DNA of 64,000 bases. Source: Megasphaera sp. UBA5897 (GTDB lineage Bacteria; Bacillota; Negativicutes; Veillonellales; Megasphaeraceae). Below, piece after piece: positions 62,588 to 64,000 of this stretch. How positions within the stretch are numbered: the first letter of the stretch is position 1; the number at the start of each line of letters is the position of its first letter. A model generated the notes under the pieces. That model was not told the origin of the DNA. It did no database searches and worked only from the letters and a program-made list of their open reading frames with translations. Both the position numbers and the translations under genes were made by a program. Location: the NCBI GenBank assembly GCA_002431345.1, contig DJEN01000093.1, positions 1 through 64,000 of the forward strand, in the 5' to 3' direction.

Positions 62588-63934
62588 TTACATTGTAACT
62601 TTGCTTGTCTTTGTCCAGATGCCCATTTTTTCAGCCTGTTTAATGAGGTCTTCACGGAAATCAGGATGTGCAATGTTAATCAAAGCTTCTGCACGCTGCC
62701 ATGTCGATTTGCCTTTGAGGAGTGCCGTGCCATATTCTGTAACAATATATTGAACGGCAGAACGCGGTGTCGTAATGACAGAACCTGCCGGCAAGGTCGG
62801 TTTAATCAGAGATTCAACGTGGCCATCTTTGAATTTACGCGTCGAATGTACGCAGATAAAGCTCTTGCCGCCTTTGGAAGCAAAAGCACCTTGTGCGAAG
62901 TCGAGCTGTCCGCCTGTGCCGCTGATATGCTGGTAGCCGGCCGTTTCAGCATTTACCTGGCCAAAAAGATCCAAGTCAATGCAGCCATTGATGGAAATGA
63001 ATTTATCGATGCTGGCAACAACACCTACATTGTTGACGTAGCTTACCGGTGCGTTGAATACGACCTGGTTATTGTCAATAAAGTCATACAACCGCTGTGT
63101 ACCACCGGCAAATGCATAGATAAGTTTGCCTTTATCGCGGTTTTTATTGCCTGTGATTTTACCGGCTTCATACAAATCAACATAAGAATCAACGAGCATT
63201 TCCGTATGGCCGCTCAAATCTTTTACGTCTGATTCAGCCAGCTTTGCGCCAACAGCGGACGGAATGCCGCCGATGCCCAGCTGCAATGTACTGCCGTTTT
63301 CAATCATCGGGATAATGTAGTCTGCAATCTTCGTATCCAGTTCGTTGCCCGGGCGATTTGGAATCTGCGGCATCGGATGGTTCGAGCCTTCGACAACATA
63401 ATCGACGTCGCAAAGGTTCAGTTCTGTTTCATAACCAAGTGCTTTTGGCATGTTCGTATTGACTTCGACAATAATTTGTTTAGCTGCTTTAATCAAACCG
63501 CGCAGGTCAGATACCTGAGGCCCTAAGTTGAAGTTGCCCCATTTGTCCATTGGATGAACCTGAATAATCAATTTATCAATATTTTCCCAATATTTCGGCA
63601 GTTCATTAAAGAGCATCGGAATAAACCAGCAGCGGCCGTCTTTATTCATTTTACGTTCAAAGCCGTTCATATGTGCCGTAGCAAAACGAACCTGGTCATT
63701 GGAATCGCTGTTGCGGTACACTGCATAGGGTTCATCTTTGACGACAGTCGTAGCGACTACTTCGATTCCCTTGAGTTCTTTGATACGATTGCCCAAAGCA
63801 ATATCAATATCATACGGTGCCGAACAGCCAAGGCCATAGGAAATACGATCGCCGTCTTGAACTAATGCAGCAGCTTTTTCAGCTGTAATTAATTTTTGTT
63901 TGTACACATCAGCAATTTCAGAAATTTTGTACAT
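62588..63934 (-). CDS. Acetyl-CoA hydrolase/CoA-transferase family protein
   Basis: CoA-transferase moving CoA between acids such as acetate, propionate, succinate or butyrate in fermentation. The 448-aa protein has LQLGIGGIPSAVG (about residue 220), EMLVDSYVDLYEAG with the probable catalytic Glu, AGGTQRLYDFID, and SGTGGQLDFAQGA (about 339). It belongs to the 4-hydroxybutyrate/butyryl-CoA:acetate/Cat1 group; the donor cannot be decided. The start at 63934 is after GAGGAGG; an in-frame start upstream precedes the site. Confidence 0.9.
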   Translation of the reverse strand: MYKISEIADVYKQKLITAEKAAALVQDGDRISYGLGCSAPYDIDIALGNRIKELKGIEVVATTVVKDEPYAVYRNSDSNDQVRFATAHMNGFERKMNKDGRCWFIPMLFNELPKYWENIDKLIIQVHPMDKWGNFNLGPQVSDLRGLIKAAKQIIVEVNTNMPKALGYETELNLCDVDYVVEGSNHPMPQIPNRPGNELDTKIADYIIPMIENGSTLQLGIGGIPSAVGAKLAESDVKDLSGHTEMLVDSYVDLYEAGKITGNKNRDKGKLIYAFAGGTQRLYDFIDNNQVVFNAPVSYVNNVGVVASIDKFISINGCIDLDLFGQVNAETAGYQHISGTGGQLDFAQGAFASKGGKSFICVHSTRKFKDGHVESLIKPTLPAGSVITTPRSAVQYIVTEYGTALLKGKSTWQRAEALINIAHPDFREDLIKQAEKMGIWTKTSKVTM

Positions 63935-64000
63935 ACTAAAAAACCTCCTCCAAATCATAAATCCCACATTTCATGAAATAGATTCATATGTATAGTATAA

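Overview
The window looks like a chromosomal segment of a Negativicutes bacterium, most likely Megasphaera or a close relative. The 5' part of a 16S rRNA gene at the left edge reads like Megasphaera. The gene set (Gram-negative-type Firmicute housekeeping genes, many peptidases, a CoA-transferase) fits a peptide- and organic-acid-fermenting anaerobe. Most genes lie on the minus strand. gyrA, an rRNA operon and parAB suggest the replication origin is not far away, probably beyond the right-hand side; this is inference.

Layout. 1-4.7 kb: rRNA operon start with two strong promoters, gyrA, an M20 peptidase. 4.9-11 kb: an EF-G-like GTPase whose Shine-Dalgarno is buried in a hairpin, an M20D amidohydrolase, an M18 aminopeptidase, an old-yellow-enzyme-type reductase. 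11.1-11.9 kb: promoter, yybP-ykoY manganese riboswitch, terminator and mntP. 12-21.3 kb: a long minus-strand housekeeping run (NUDIX, Orn/Lys/Arg decarboxylase, tmk, holB, ricT, trmN6, rsmI, metG, tatD, TIGR04076) that follows the Bacillus yaaO-tmk-holB-yaaT-yabB-yabC-metS-yabD order. 21.4-22.3 kb: a pyridoxamine kinase.

22.4-32.7 kb is the accessory block and the most interesting part. It is visibly AT-richer than its surroundings. It carries an unassigned glycyl radical enzyme (GRE) with its activating enzyme, under a promoter followed by a perfect 20-bp palindrome, and an XRE-cupin regulator. Convergent to these is an operon for a YjiH/YjiG-type membrane pair, an M20 hydrolase, a DUF5058 protein and a second membrane protein. 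A diverged GGDEF-like/winged-helix regulator closes the block. The GRE resembles the hydroxyproline-dehydratase type in length and spacing, but has Val where dehydratases have the catalytic Glu two residues after the active-site Cys. Together the genes look like a peptide or N-acyl amino acid uptake, hydrolysis and radical-cleavage system of unknown substrate.

32.8-36.5 kb: the ribosomal/transcription cluster rpmG-secE-nusG-rplK-rplA-rplJ-rplL with an L10 leader terminator. rpoB does not follow rplL. 36.5-42.2 kb: YhaN/YhaO-like DNA-repair pair and a MocR regulator. 42.4-48.6 kb: bioB, a eukaryote-type hexokinase, folP, an orphan HI0074-family protein, a CDF metal exporter behind a probable NiCo riboswitch, and an orphan amino-acid binding protein. 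48.7-52.1 kb: M23 peptidase, DUF4446, parB, parA. 52.3-64 kb: a stand-alone MetH-activation-like protein, pepD, glycerophosphodiesterase, AGCS symporter, PAP2 phosphatase, NhaC antiporter, SDR, an exported metallophosphoesterase, an HxlR regulator divergent from a flavin-binding protein, and a CoA-transferase.

Start positions were chosen from ribosome binding sites. No CRISPR array, prophage, intact insertion sequence or tRNA gene was seen.
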